DNA of 64,000 bases from Lachnospiraceae bacterium UBA4260 (GTDB taxonomy: Bacteria; Bacillota; Clostridia; Lachnospirales; Lachnospiraceae). Each line of letters begins with the position of its first letter. Within the stretch, counting starts at the first letter, position 1. The notes below the pieces were generated by a model that was not told where the DNA came from, did not search any database, and saw only the letters and a list, made by a program, of their open reading frames with translations. The translations under genes and the position numbers were made by a program. Location of the stretch: positions 49,659 to 113,658 of the forward strand of contig DGWK01000032.1 of the NCBI GenBank assembly GCA_002395235.1, read 5' to 3'. This document shows positions 41,637 through 50,454 of this stretch, in pieces.

Positions 41637-41714
41637 TAAAATCGTTGAATAATGACGCTGTCGGCTTCTCGGCGATTGAATCTCCGAGAAGCCTTACCCA
41701 TAGTCTTGAAAAGA

Positions 41715-41758
41715 ACGGGGCTGCTGCATTTGTAAAATACAGCGCCCCGTGTTTTATG
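41715..41758 (+). terminator. Terminator after the CLC gene
   Basis: The stem ACGGGGC-TGCTG with CAG-CGCCCCGT has a loop of about 13 bases, then GTTTTATG. A weaker hairpin, GGCTTCTCGG/CCGAGAAGCC, comes before at 41662-41693. Confidence 0.7.
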
Positions 41759-41830
41759 TCATGGGATTCCGTGATCCGGAAGGGGTGTTCAGCCTTGGTT
41801 GGATCATAGGAAGAAAATTTGACCAACCTG

Positions 41831-42055
41831 CCCCCATGAAAAATAAGCAAGAGCCTAAAAATCTGTAAATATCGGCGTATTTCCCGGCAAGTTGGATCAA
41901 AAGGCCGATTATAAGTGCCGTGGCCCCCATACAGTGCAGCAGCAAGCTGCCTGGTATGGGGGCAATCGAGAAAAAATCTTGCTTATAGTCCAACTCAGAT
42001 GTAACTTGCTTTGATTTCTTTACTATGTGCCGGCAACCGGAAAAACCGATGGGGG
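41831..42055. other. Unexplained symmetric structured region
   Basis: Nested complementary words surround a strong hairpin. CCCCCAT (41831) pairs with ATGGGGG (42049). TAAGCAAGA (41844-41852) pairs with TCTTGCTTA (41977-41985). The inner arms GCCCCCATAC (41923-41932) and GTATGGGGGC (41954-41963) have a GCAGC/GCTGC tip. No open frame or ribosome site is present. It could be a small RNA, an old mobile element or a folding hotspot. Confidence 0.5.
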
Positions 42056-42189
42056 CCACAGAAGAAAATAGTATTCAAATAATCCAACACATTCCTCTGA
42101 CCGATTGGATTGCTAAACTGATGCCGCCCGCCCCCCTTTTCCCGGCACCTGTTCAGCACTATCTTCCCAAATCTTCCATATCACACAAC

Positions 42190-42230
42190 AAGGCCGCCGC
42201 ACCGAGACGTATTTCTCAGTGCGGCGGCCT
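42190..42230 (-). terminator. Hairpin after the flavodiiron gene
   Basis: A 17-18-bp stem (GGCCGCCGCACCGAGA and its near complement) has a short loop. The T-rich tail on the minus strand is weak (TTGTTG). Confidence 0.6.
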
Positions 42231-42344
42231 CAAATATTCTCACTTCATTACTTGCAAAACATCCCCGGCCTGTCTGATCTGCGCCGGGCGCCCCCTCGGC
42301 GGTCACAGCCCGCCCGGAGTTCTCAGTTTGCCGGCCATAAATTC

Positions 42345-43502
42345 TCAGCCCGCCAGCTCCTCAGCAAGCTTCTCCAACGCCGCCTCGCTGTCCGCGTTCA
42401 GCGCGGACTTGATCGTGACGGTGTTCTCGGCGAAGGTGATCTTCTTGGACTTCTCAAACATGGCCTTCATAAGCTTGGCCGCGACAGGCGCCCATGTGCC
42501 GTTCTCGATGAAAGCGATGGTGCGGTTCTGGTACTCGCGCTCTGTCAGGTGCTCGATAAAGGTGTGCATGAACGGGAAAATGCCGTTGTTGTAGGTCGTT
42601 GTCGCAAGGACCAGTCTGTCATAGCGGAAAGCGTCCTCGACGGTCTCGGGCATGTCATCTCTCGCCAGATCGCTGACAGCGACCTTGACGCCCTTGGCGC
42701 GCAGCATCTCAGCCAGCTTCTCGACAGCCGCCTTTGTGTGGCCGTAGACGGATGTGTATGCGATGCAGACGCCGGGCTCCTCAGGTGTATAGGAGGACCA
42801 CTTGTCATACAGGTCGATATAGTAGCCGAGGTTCTCGCTCAGCACGGGACCGTGCAGAGGGCAGATGACCTGAATGTCGAGGCCCTGCGCCGCCTTGAGG
42901 ACCTTCTGTGTCTGAAGGCCGTATTTTCCTACGATGCCAAAATAGTATCTGCGCGCTTCGCAGGCCCATCCTTCGGGATCTTCCACGTCGTTGGCACCGA
43001 ACTTGCCGAAGCCGTCCGCGGAGAAGAGGACCTTGTCCGTGCTGTCATATGTGAACATGACCTCCGGCCAGTGGACCATGGGAGCAAACACAAATTTCAG
43101 GACATGCTTGCCAAGGCACAGCTCCTCGCCGTTCCCCACGATCTGCTTCTTCATGGCGTCATTCTTTCCGTAGAACTGCTCCATGAAGGTAAAAGTCTTG
43201 GCGTTTCCGATCACGGTCGCGTCGGGATAGACCTTGAGGAAGCTCTCAATATTAGCGGAGTGGTCGGGCTCCATGTGCTGCACTACCAGATAATCCGGCT
43301 TTCTGTCGCCCAGAACCGCCGCCAGGTTGGCAAGCCACTCCTCGCCGAAGTGCTGATCGACCGTATCCATGACGACGATCTTTTCGTCCATGATCACATA
43401 GGAATTGTAGGCCATTCCGAGCGGCACTTCATACTGTCCCTCGAAAAGATCGACCTGATGGTCATTGACGCCGACATACTTGATATCTTCTGTAACTCTC
43501 AT
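42345..43502 (-). CDS. FprA-family flavodiiron protein
   Basis: The 385-residue protein joins a metallo-beta-lactamase-like diiron domain with a flavodoxin domain. The diiron ligands are in QHMEPDHS (about 77-84, HxExDH) and PMVHWPEVM (about 142), with His in LHGPVLS (about 222). The flavodoxin part starts about 253: IAYTSVYGHTKAAVEKL binds FMN, and LATTTYNNGIFPFMHTFIEHL follows. FprA reduces O2 to water or NO to N2O in anaerobes. AAGGAG precedes the ATG. No rubredoxin gene is adjacent. Confidence 0.95.
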   Translation of the reverse strand: MRVTEDIKYVGVNDHQVDLFEGQYEVPLGMAYNSYVIMDEKIVVMDTVDQHFGEEWLANLAAVLGDRKPDYLVVQHMEPDHSANIESFLKVYPDATVIGNAKTFTFMEQFYGKNDAMKKQIVGNGEELCLGKHVLKFVFAPMVHWPEVMFTYDSTDKVLFSADGFGKFGANDVEDPEGWACEARRYYFGIVGKYGLQTQKVLKAAQGLDIQVICPLHGPVLSENLGYYIDLYDKWSSYTPEEPGVCIAYTSVYGHTKAAVEKLAEMLRAKGVKVAVSDLARDDMPETVEDAFRYDRLVLATTTYNNGIFPFMHTFIEHLTEREYQNRTIAFIENGTWAPVAAKLMKAMFEKSKKITFAENTVTIKSALNADSEAALEKLAEELAG

Positions 43503-43522
43503 ATCGCGCTCCTTTATTGATG

Positions 43523-43549
43523 ATTATATTGTTTTTCTGTAATTGTGAA
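43523..43549 (-). promoter_or_regulatory. Possible promoter of the flavodiiron gene
   Basis: On the minus strand a consensus TATAAT (43523-43528) is preceded by TTCACA with a short 15-base spacer. Confidence 0.4.
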
Positions 43550-43650
43550 CTTATGACGCGCATCCGGAAAACTCCCTTCCGCGCACTCCAATGTCCAATT
43601 ACTAATTTACATTAAAAAGGCCTTTCCGTCCACTCCCGCATGCTCCCTTA

Positions 43651-43690
43651 AGCAAAAAACGAAAAACGGATGACCCGAAGGATCATCCGT
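43651..43690 (-). terminator. Terminator overlapping the end of the DUF4097-like gene
   Basis: On the minus strand ACGGATGATCC, TTCG, GGTCATCCGT is followed by TTTTTCGTTTTTTG. The stem includes the last codons of the gene. Confidence 0.9.
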
Positions 43691-44720
43691 CAATGCTTAT
43701 ATTTCCTCTTCCGATCTGGATCGTCAGAAATCTCTTGCCGCTCCCGGGCTGCATATACTGCTTGCCCTTGGAGTCGCCGTTATAGGTGATCTCACCGCTC
43801 TCGGTCCCGATCTCCATCCTGCAGCGGACGAGAATATCGTCTGACTGTACTTTGACATTGCCCGCGCCCATTCCGATATTCAGGCTGTTGAAGGTGCACT
43901 CCGTCATGGAGACATTGCCGGAATCCGAATAAATATCCACCGTTCCCAGGGAGACATCCTTCATGACAAGATCTCCGCCGCCGGACTGGATCGTCACGGT
44001 GCCCGCCGTAATGCCTGTCATGATAAAAGTTCCTTCTTCCATTGCAATTCGCATCGTGTCGATGCCGACGCCCGAAGGGATCGTGATCACGATTTCAGAG
44101 GTGATGTCATCCGACTCCGCAGCGTCCTCCGACTCCGCAGCGTTCTCCGACTCCGAGTCTTCCCCGGCTGCAGTCTCCTGCTCCGCAGCTTCTTCGGCCG
44201 TTTCCTCCGGCTCCGCTTCCGCTCCGGTATCAGCTTCCGCCTCTTTTTCAACGTCCTTGACAGCGCCTGAATCTTTTGCCGCGCCGCTGTAGCCCTCCGC
44301 GGGCTCGTCCTCGCCCAGTACGACCACCGAGCCGTCGGCGCTCTTGCGGGCCTTCTCCTGCGTTTCGGCGCTTCCCCTGCCGCTCACGACCAGGGTCTCA
44401 TCCTGCACCGAGAAGGAAGGGAGGTTGTCCCATCCCGCCGGGAAGGCGATCGCAAAGTCCTCGCCCGGACGGATCGTGAGCATCCCCTTGACGGAGTTTA
44501 CCGCGATCCTGTCAAAATATTCCAGGGCATAACTCTTCTTGTTCTCCGAGACGGTATAGCCTGAAGAAGAAGTATCTGAATAAGAATTTTCTGTATAAGA
44601 GCTTTCTTTTCCTGTGTCCGCCGTATCCGCATAAGCCGGGAGTACACTCTGCCCCATCAGAGTGAGTACAGCCAGAAGAGCCAACAGCTTCTTTCCGGCT
44701 TCCCGCAGCCAACTGTTCAT
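43683..44720 (-). CDS. Exported DUF4097-type beta-helix protein with acidic linker
   Basis: The 345-residue protein has a signal peptide (about 1-32, LLALLAVLTLMGQSVLPAYA). A strand-rich part follows (YFDRIAVNSVKGMLTIRPGEDFAIAF), then a very acidic Ala/Glu linker (about 150-215). The C-terminal DUF4097-like repeats (about 220-345) include TIPSGVGIDTMRIAMEEGTFIM and GGDLVMKDVSLGTVDIYSDSGNVSM. DUF4097 domains form beta solenoids and are common in exported proteins linked to stress regulation. No lipobox or cell-wall anchor is seen. A good promoter lies upstream. Confidence 0.85.
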   Translation of the reverse strand: MNSWLREAGKKLLALLAVLTLMGQSVLPAYADTADTGKESSYTENSYSDTSSSGYTVSENKKSYALEYFDRIAVNSVKGMLTIRPGEDFAIAFPAGWDNLPSFSVQDETLVVSGRGSAETQEKARKSADGSVVVLGEDEPAEGYSGAAKDSGAVKDVEKEAEADTGAEAEPEETAEEAAEQETAAGEDSESENAAESEDAAESDDITSEIVITIPSGVGIDTMRIAMEEGTFIMTGITAGTVTIQSGGGDLVMKDVSLGTVDIYSDSGNVSMTECTFNSLNIGMGAGNVKVQSDDILVRCRMEIGTESGEITYNGDSKGKQYMQPGSGKRFLTIQIGRGNISIDG

Positions 44721-44765
44721 ATCGCCACAATCCTTTCCTCACGCGAAACGCTCATAATTAATTTT

Positions 44766-44795
44766 ATTATAGCCGCGAAACAAACAAATTGTAAA
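44766..44795 (-). promoter_or_regulatory. Promoter of the DUF4097-like gene
   Basis: On the minus strand TTTACA, 18 bases, TATAAT, about 45 bases before the ATG at 44720. Confidence 0.6.
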
Positions 44796-44862
44796 TCCTT
44801 TATTTCGTAAGTTTTACATAATTATTGTTGAATGTGGCGATCCATTTACAAGTTGTTTCTTC

Positions 44863-46014
44863 TTATCGAATAGTCTCGTGATCATCCTGCTCGTAGGTCA
44901 CGCCGTCCACGCTGAAGGAGTTCTCATCCTTGATGATAAAGATCATGGTCTTGCCCTTGTTGAGCTCGATCTCCTTGCCGTTGTCGTCGTAGAAAGTGGT
45001 GGGCTTGTAATCGTTGCCCTCGCCCTTCTCCCAGGTGACGTGGATCATGCGGCCGCCGGTGATGAAGAATCCGTCCTTGCCGTCCTCTTCGATGCGGATC
45101 CGCAGATAGTCGGAACCGTCTTCTCTGGGCTCCGCGCAGGCCCTCTGGATCAAAATATTGTCAAAGGCCATCTGCTCATTGGTGACAGCGTCGCACTGGG
45201 GCTCCCCGTGAAGGGTCTTGTAGTACTTGCCGTCCTCCGGATTGTAGGTGAGGGACGATTTCGATGCCGGGAAGCTCTCCTTCATATCGACATAGACCGC
45301 GCTCACGGAATCGGAGTACTGTTTCAGGGTGTTTTTCTCTTTTGCAAAGGTGAAGTGCTTCTTGTTGTAGTAAGCCCTTCTGTGCTCCGCAGAGAAGCCC
45401 GCTTCCTTGATTGCCTCCTTGATGTGCTCGGCGTCCGTGTAAGCCGTGTGCTCCGAACGGCTCCATGAAGGAACTCTGTAAAAGCAGCCGTAATCCGGTC
45501 CGAGGGGTCCGCCGACGCCGTTGATGTTGTCGACGTCCTTTCTTGTCAGGATGTCATCCGTGTAGTCGATAGGTCCGCCGAAATGGATGATAATGGGATC
45601 CCACTCCAGCGCCTCATAGACGAAATAGGCGCGGATCGAGCGGATATTGCCGATGCGCTCCAGCTTCTGCCAGTCCTGGATGATGCCCATCTGGCGGCTC
45701 ATATTGCCTTCTTCGCTGATCTCATAGAAGACGTCGACATTGCTGAGTCCGTACTGGGGCTGGGCCTCCTTGTCGATCGGGAACATGACCGCGATCGGTC
45801 TCTGTTTTGCCAGCTCAGGATCGATGGCCTCGCCGGTCAGCACGCTGACATCGGAGTACTCCTGTGCGTTTTCATTTTTGTTCTTTGTATTTTCATCGGC
45901 GGTGCCTTCCTGCGCCGCCATCACTGTGGTCTGCTCTCTTCCTGCTGCGGTAAATCCCGTCCCCGGAAAAGCCATGCATACAGCCATTAACAGTAGTATT
46001 GCTTTCTGTTTCAT
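44863..46014 (-). CDS. DUF3048 (YerB-like) exported protein
   Basis: About 383 residues from ATG at 46014. It has a signal peptide (about 1-24) but no clear lipobox, then an Asn/Glu-rich stretch. The DUF3048 core has RPIAVMFPIDKEAQPQYGLSNVDVFYEISEEG (about 72-103) and RIGNIRSIRAYFVYEALEWDPIIIHFGG (about 118-145). The C-terminal subdomain has FDNILIQRACAEP and TWEKGEGNDYKPTTFYDDNGKEIELNKGKTMIFI, as in YerB. Function is not established. The start is set by AAAGGAAAAGAAA; the open frame upstream runs into the MITE and is not coding. The MITE end is 24 bases before the ATG. Confidence 0.9.
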   Translation of the reverse strand: MKQKAILLLMAVCMAFPGTGFTAAGREQTTVMAAQEGTADENTKNKNENAQEYSDVSVLTGEAIDPELAKQRPIAVMFPIDKEAQPQYGLSNVDVFYEISEEGNMSRQMGIIQDWQKLERIGNIRSIRAYFVYEALEWDPIIIHFGGPIDYTDDILTRKDVDNINGVGGPLGPDYGCFYRVPSWSRSEHTAYTDAEHIKEAIKEAGFSAEHRRAYYNKKHFTFAKEKNTLKQYSDSVSAVYVDMKESFPASKSSLTYNPEDGKYYKTLHGEPQCDAVTNEQMAFDNILIQRACAEPREDGSDYLRIRIEEDGKDGFFITGGRMIHVTWEKGEGNDYKPTTFYDDNGKEIELNKGKTMIFIIKDENSFSVDGVTYEQDDHETIR

Positions 46015-46038
46015 TTTCTTTTCCTTTCTTGAATTTGG

Positions 46039-46202
46039 GTAATTATTCAGCACCCCGGAAAAAAGATCAAAATAAGAGCCGGGGAGCTCGCTCACCGGAA
46101 CGTTTTTGATCTTTTTTCCGGGGCGGACAAGGCGCGAAGCGCCTCTGGACGCCCACAGTCCCGAATGCGCAGCATTTGGGACTTGTGGTGCTGAATAGTT
46201 AC
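46039..46202 (-). mobile_element. IS66-like MITE, copy 3 (inverted)
   Basis: This 164-bp inverted copy has the ends GTAATTATTCAGCACCCC and GGTGCTGAATAGTTAC. The flanking 8-mers (GAATTTGG and AAAATTAG) are not an exact duplication, so the insertion is older or has decayed. On the minus strand TTGATC (46065-46070) and AATAAT (46042-46047) are 17 apart and point to the DUF3048 gene. Confidence 0.92.
46042..46070 (-). promoter_or_regulatory. MITE-borne outward promoter for the DUF3048 gene
   Basis: TTGATC-17-AATAAT on the minus strand. The start of transcription would be near 46035, about 20 bases before the ATG. No other promoter fits into the remaining 24 bp. Confidence 0.6.
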
Positions 46203-46242
46203 AAAATTAGTAAATGTTAAAAATGCAATGGTCTTTTTTCAA

Positions 46243-46284
46243 TAAAAAAGACTTCTGCGGCAGTTTCCTCACTGCGCAGAAGCC
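46243..46284 (-). terminator. Terminator of the sugar-sensing operon
   Basis: On the minus strand the 10-bp outer stem GGCTTCTGCG with CGCAGAAGTC, closed further by CAG/CTG, is followed by TTTTTTATTG. Confidence 0.88.
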
Positions 46285-46371
46285 TATTATAGTTCAAAAA
46301 CGGGTCGGTTTCAATCGCTTCGAACAGCTGTTTTTGTTTTTTGCGCAGGTCGATTTGTACTACTTTTATTC

Positions 46372-47550
46372 CTATTTTGACAAGTACTCCTGTACCTTCT
46401 CCCTGTCGACCTTTTCATACGGAAGGCGGATATACTTGTTGTCTGTCATCTCGATTCCCTCGGGCAGCTCGATGTCCGCGGGGGAAACTCCCGTCGCGAG
46501 GGCGTACGCCAGGGCCTCCATGGCTTTGGCCTGCCCTGCGCTGTCGTTGTAGACCGTGCCAGTCATAAGGCCCTCCTCCACCGCTTTGAGCCCGACCTGC
46601 GTGCCGTCGATGCCGAAGATCGCCGGCCACTCATCCCGCGGGATCTCTCTGTCCTGATAGGCCTCAATGGCGCCCAGCGCCATATCGTCATTGTTGGCCA
46701 GGACCAGCTCGATCTGCGTGTCGCTGCTGTCGATCAGCTGTCCCATCTTGCTCCTGGACTGGGCCCGGTTCCAGTTGGCGATGGCGTAGCCCACCTTGTC
46801 CAGGATGATTCCCTGCATGATCATCGTGTCCACGGAGTATTCCGTCCGGATGATGGCGTCCTGGTGACCGGCCTCTCCCTCCAGCACGACATACTGGATG
46901 CTGCCGTCTCCGTTTCGGTCCGCCTCGGGATGCGCCTTGAAATAGTCCGTCGCCATCTCGCCCTGCAAGGTGCCGGACTCAAAGGCGTCCGCGCCGACGT
47001 AATAGAGCTTGTCCCACTGCATCAGGTCCTCCTCCACCAGTTCCCTGTTGAAGAAGATGACCGGGACGTCGTTTTTCCTTGCCAGGTCAATGATCTCCGT
47101 GGGCGCGGTGCGGTCCACGAGATTGACGCAAATCACGCCGCAGTCGTTCTCGATCATATCCGCCACATCCTCGTTCTGGGCGGCCTGGGATCGGGAGGCG
47201 TCCTGCACAACGGTCGCTATATCGATTCCCTGTGCTTTGCGGCTGTCCACGAAGCTGTTGAAGTCATTCATGAGCTCCATGAGAAAGGTGTCGTACTGGT
47301 CATAGACGCTCACGCCGATCCTGACATATCTCTCTTCGCTCCCGGCGTTCGCGTTGCCGCAGGCGCCGGTCAAAACAGCGATGGCCAAGGCGACGCTCCC
47401 CGCGGCCGCCGCTTTTCGCATCCTCTTAAAGATGCCGTCCATGCCCGGAACCTCTTTCATCGAAGCCCTTTTCCCCGGAACTCCTTCCACCGGATCCTTT
47501 TTCTTCAGTCCCTTTTTCTTCAGCCCCATTTTCATCAGACCCTCCGTCAT
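46372..47550 (-). CDS. Galactose-type sugar-binding lipoprotein (second MglB-like protein)
   Basis: The periplasmic-binding-protein fold resembles MglB: IGVSVYDQYDTFLMELMNDF, the Ca-binding loop DRNGDGSIQ (about 213-221), NWNRAQSRSKMGQL, and VLANNDDMALGAIEAY. The lipobox is LTGAC. The N-terminus before it is long and repetitive (GLKKKGLKKK, then GVPGKR), so the true start may be ATG at 47442 (MDGIFKRM), giving a normal signal; 47550 is kept because it overlaps the upstream stop. It is homologous to the MglB encoded at 55333-56466. It is likely an additional receptor for galactose or glucose. Confidence 0.85.
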   Translation of the reverse strand: MTEGLMKMGLKKKGLKKKDPVEGVPGKRASMKEVPGMDGIFKRMRKAAAAGSVALAIAVLTGACGNANAGSEERYVRIGVSVYDQYDTFLMELMNDFNSFVDSRKAQGIDIATVVQDASRSQAAQNEDVADMIENDCGVICVNLVDRTAPTEIIDLARKNDVPVIFFNRELVEEDLMQWDKLYYVGADAFESGTLQGEMATDYFKAHPEADRNGDGSIQYVVLEGEAGHQDAIIRTEYSVDTMIMQGIILDKVGYAIANWNRAQSRSKMGQLIDSSDTQIELVLANNDDMALGAIEAYQDREIPRDEWPAIFGIDGTQVGLKAVEEGLMTGTVYNDSAGQAKAMEALAYALATGVSPADIELPEGIEMTDNKYIRLPYEKVDREKVQEYLSK

Positions 47551-48521
47551 CTCTGCAGCGGAAACAGGATCTCCTGATTTTCTTCTGCGAATAGTGTATC
47601 TCTGTGGATCACTCTGTGTAAAACGGTCCGCGCCAGAGGCATGACCCGGTTTTTGTGGATATAATCCGCCAGATCGGTCACGCTCTGATACCCCATCATG
47701 TAGTCCTCGGGTACCACAAGGCTCTGCGCGACGCCGCTGTCCAGATAATACAGCGCTTTCATGGAAGTACCTGTCCCGACCAGGATGATCTTCCCGGGGA
47801 GCCCGGCCGCATATTCGCCGGCCGCCTCCATTCCCGCGTTGTCCAGCGCGACCAGAATGTCCGGAACCGGGTACTCCGCGAGCTGGTCCATGACGTTCTC
47901 CGATTCCTCGTTCTGGTACAGGATCCAGGATATTTTGCCGCCGCCGCTCTCAAGAGTCTGCTCAAATCCCGCCAGGCGCTCCCCGGCGGAGCTCATGGCT
48001 TCGTTCCCCTTGATCACTCCGATGCTGCACTCCTGCAGCGGCTTCTGAGCAAATACCATGACCTCCCGGGCGATCGCTTCCCCGATGGCGGTGTGATCGG
48101 GGCTCACGATTCCCACGACATTGCTCATGACCTCGTAATCGTCCCCGTCCACGATCTCGATATTTGTACTGCTGCTGTAGGTCTCCAGCATGCCGGCCGC
48201 CTCCGATCCGGACATCAGCTGTATGATCACGCCGTCCGATCCTCCTGCGACGGCTCTGGCGAGCAGAGACTCCTGATCCTGAAGCCCCGACAGTCTGCCG
48301 GTCGGCATGATCGTCAGGCTGATCCCCTGTTCCTCCGCCGCCTGGTGCATTCCGGCGATGAACTGCACCCAGCGGTTGTCGCTGCTGTTGTCGATGATCA
48401 CGTGGATCTGCCTGGGCGCTGCCGTGCGCCCGCTCTCTCGGCTCATGATTACCGTCACGATCACGATTGCTGTCAGCATAGCCACGACCAGGGCGGCGAA
48501 ATAATTATTCTTTTTCTTCAT
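47547..48521 (-). CDS. Membrane-anchored sugar-binding protein, sensor partner type
   Basis: The 324-residue protein has an N-terminal membrane segment (about 8-26, YFAALVVAMLTAIVIVTVIM) without a lipobox, then a LacI/XylF-like sugar-binding domain (IHVIIDNSSDNRWVQFIAGMHQAAEEQGISLTI). A later motif is ILVALDNAGMEAAGEYA. It is permanently anchored and sits directly next to a YesM-like kinase gene (17-base overlap). This matches XylFII-type receptors that present sugar to a kinase rather than feed a transporter. The ligand is not identifiable. Confidence 0.82.
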   Translation of the reverse strand: MKKKNNYFAALVVAMLTAIVIVTVIMSRESGRTAAPRQIHVIIDNSSDNRWVQFIAGMHQAAEEQGISLTIMPTGRLSGLQDQESLLARAVAGGSDGVIIQLMSGSEAAGMLETYSSSTNIEIVDGDDYEVMSNVVGIVSPDHTAIGEAIAREVMVFAQKPLQECSIGVIKGNEAMSSAGERLAGFEQTLESGGGKISWILYQNEESENVMDQLAEYPVPDILVALDNAGMEAAGEYAAGLPGKIILVGTGTSMKALYYLDSGVAQSLVVPEDYMMGYQSVTDLADYIHKNRVMPLARTVLHRVIHRDTLFAEENQEILFPLQR

Positions 48522-50397
48522 TCCGCGCCTCCCCGTTCCAGGTGCCGTGCTCCAGCGCGCGGCGGTTCTTCTCCGTGTAGGGCACCGCAGGCAGATGGAT
48601 CGTCACGGTAGTCCCTTCATCCGGCTCGCTCTCGATCCTGAGCCCGTACTGCGCTCCGAACCGCAGCATGATTCTCTTGTGGACGTTGATCAGCCCCACA
48701 CCCGAGCCGTGCCTGCTCTCTCTCTCCTCGTGCTCTTCGTCCTCGAGAAGCTGCGCGACTTTCTCGGGCGGCATTCCCAGGCCGTTGTCCCTGACGCTTA
48801 TAAAAATATCGTCCCCTTCTTTTCTTCCCTCGACCAGAATCTCGCCCTCGTCGCCCAGCGCGTCGATCCCGTAATAGAGAGCGTTCTCCAGGATCGGCTG
48901 CAGGATCAGCTTGACCGTGCAGTAGCTTTCGATCTCCTCCGCGATGTTCCAGCTCATCTCAAAGGCTTCTTTGTAGCGCACTTTCTGGATATTCATATAG
49001 TTGCGGGCGTGGACCAGCTCGTCCTTAATGCTGATCACTGTCCGCCCTTTGCTCAGACTGATCCTGAAAAGACTTGCCAGCTGCGTGACCATAAAGACGG
49101 CGTCGTCATTTCTCTCCCCCTCGATCATCCAGACGATGGAGTCCAGGGTGTTGTAGAGGAAGTGCGGGTTAATCTGCGACTGCAGCGCGTCCAGCTCACT
49201 CCTTCTGCGCTCCTCCTGCTCCCGCACGACGTCGTCCATCAGCTTATTGACCTGCCGGAAGCTCCCCTGCAGACTTCTTCCCAGATGCTCGATCTCCGCC
49301 GGCCCTCCGATGTAGACGCTCTCGGGATCCACGCGGCCGCCTTCCATATTTTGGATCGATTTATTGAGGCGCAGGATCGGGCTCGTGATCCGGCCCGTCA
49401 CAAGGCGGTTGATCACAAGGAGGGCCAGAATGGCCGTCAGGAGCACCAGGATCGTAAAGTACTGCGTGCTGCCCGCCCCGAACCGGAAGCCGCTCATGGG
49501 GATCACGCCCACCAATTTCCACCCGGTGTAGCTGATCGTCCTCACGATGACCACCCGTCGCTCGCCGTCGAAGATCTCTTCGTGAACGCCGTCCTCCAGG
49601 CCCGCGGCACTGATATTGTTCTCCTTGTACTTCCCGACGCCGATCTGGATCATCCTGGGGTGATAGATCAGCTCGCCGTCTCCGTCGCACAGGTAAAAAT
49701 ATTGATAGGAACTGCTCCCGTTGACCCGCTCCATCATCTGCTCGATCGTGTTGTAGTTCATATCGACGAGCAGCACGCCGCGCAAGGGGACGCCGCTGCT
49801 GGTCAGCTCCACGATCCTGCTCAGCGAGATGACCCAGTAGTAGCGGAAGGAGGAAGCGTCGAAAATGCTCTGCACATGGGGCGTAGAGAAATGCAGGTTC
49901 TCCGGTTTGTTCAATGCCAGCTCGAACCACGGCTGCCCGCTCACGTCCAGTCCCTCCTTGAGGGTGGACACGGGCGTCGCGCTGACAAGGCTCCCGTCCC
50001 TGCGAAAGAGCGCAAAACTGATCAGGTTATCCTTGTTGGCCTCATACAAGAGAGCCATCTCGCTGTCCAGGTTGTCCCTGGCCAGGTCTTTGTCCTTTAT
50101 GGCCCCGTAATACAGGGCGTCGCTCACTCTGCGCATGGAGGTCAGATAGTCCTCGAAGTTGGCTTCCGTCTGGGACATCAGCTGTTCCGTGCTCTCCGTC
50201 ATCATCACGCGCGTGCGCATCATAAATCTCTGATACAGAGAAAAACCCATGAGCAGCATAAAAAGGACTGAAACGACAGTAAAGGAGACCAGCACGGTGG
50301 CCTGGATCCCCAGTCCGCCCACTTTCTCCCTCCACTGACTCTTCCGGTCCGAAAGACGGCTTCTCTTCTCTTTCTGCTTCTTCCCCTTGTCTTCCAA
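48505..50397 (-). CDS. Sensor histidine kinase, YesM/LytS-like
   Basis: The 630-residue protein has membrane segments near 33-55 and 320-345. The extracytoplasmic region (about 55-320) is dCache-like (LDVSGQPWFELALNKPENLHFSTPHVQ). A HAMP-like segment follows, then the phospho-acceptor motif QINPHFLYNTLDSI (His about 430), and the ATPase domain with NALYYGID, VRDNGLGMPPE and GSGVGLINVHKRI. This is the His_kinase family with cytoplasmic domain as in YesM. It should pass phosphate to the AraC-type regulator encoded upstream. Confidence 0.93.
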   Translation of the reverse strand: MEDKGKKQKEKRSRLSDRKSQWREKVGGLGIQATVLVSFTVVSVLFMLLMGFSLYQRFMMRTRVMMTESTEQLMSQTEANFEDYLTSMRRVSDALYYGAIKDKDLARDNLDSEMALLYEANKDNLISFALFRRDGSLVSATPVSTLKEGLDVSGQPWFELALNKPENLHFSTPHVQSIFDASSFRYYWVISLSRIVELTSSGVPLRGVLLVDMNYNTIEQMMERVNGSSSYQYFYLCDGDGELIYHPRMIQIGVGKYKENNISAAGLEDGVHEEIFDGERRVVIVRTISYTGWKLVGVIPMSGFRFGAGSTQYFTILVLLTAILALLVINRLVTGRITSPILRLNKSIQNMEGGRVDPESVYIGGPAEIEHLGRSLQGSFRQVNKLMDDVVREQEERRRSELDALQSQINPHFLYNTLDSIVWMIEGERNDDAVFMVTQLASLFRISLSKGRTVISIKDELVHARNYMNIQKVRYKEAFEMSWNIAEEIESYCTVKLILQPILENALYYGIDALGDEGEILVEGRKEGDDIFISVRDNGLGMPPEKVAQLLEDEEHEERESRHGSGVGLINVHKRIMLRFGAQYGLRIESEPDEGTTVTIHLPAVPYTEKNRRALEHGTWNGEARNEEKE

Positions 50398-50454
50398 GGA
50401 TTCCTCCCGCTCAAAATTGCTCTTATTCCGAATTCATCCGCTCTGTCTCCGGCC

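Noticed and set aside
46015..46095. Longer start for the DUF3048 gene
   Set aside because: These codons run through the MITE, and the signal peptide begins at the ATG at 46014 with a proper ribosome site.
46031..46210. Target duplication for MITE copy 3
   Set aside because: GAATTTGG and AAAATTAG are only partly alike. They may be a decayed duplication, but this cannot be shown.
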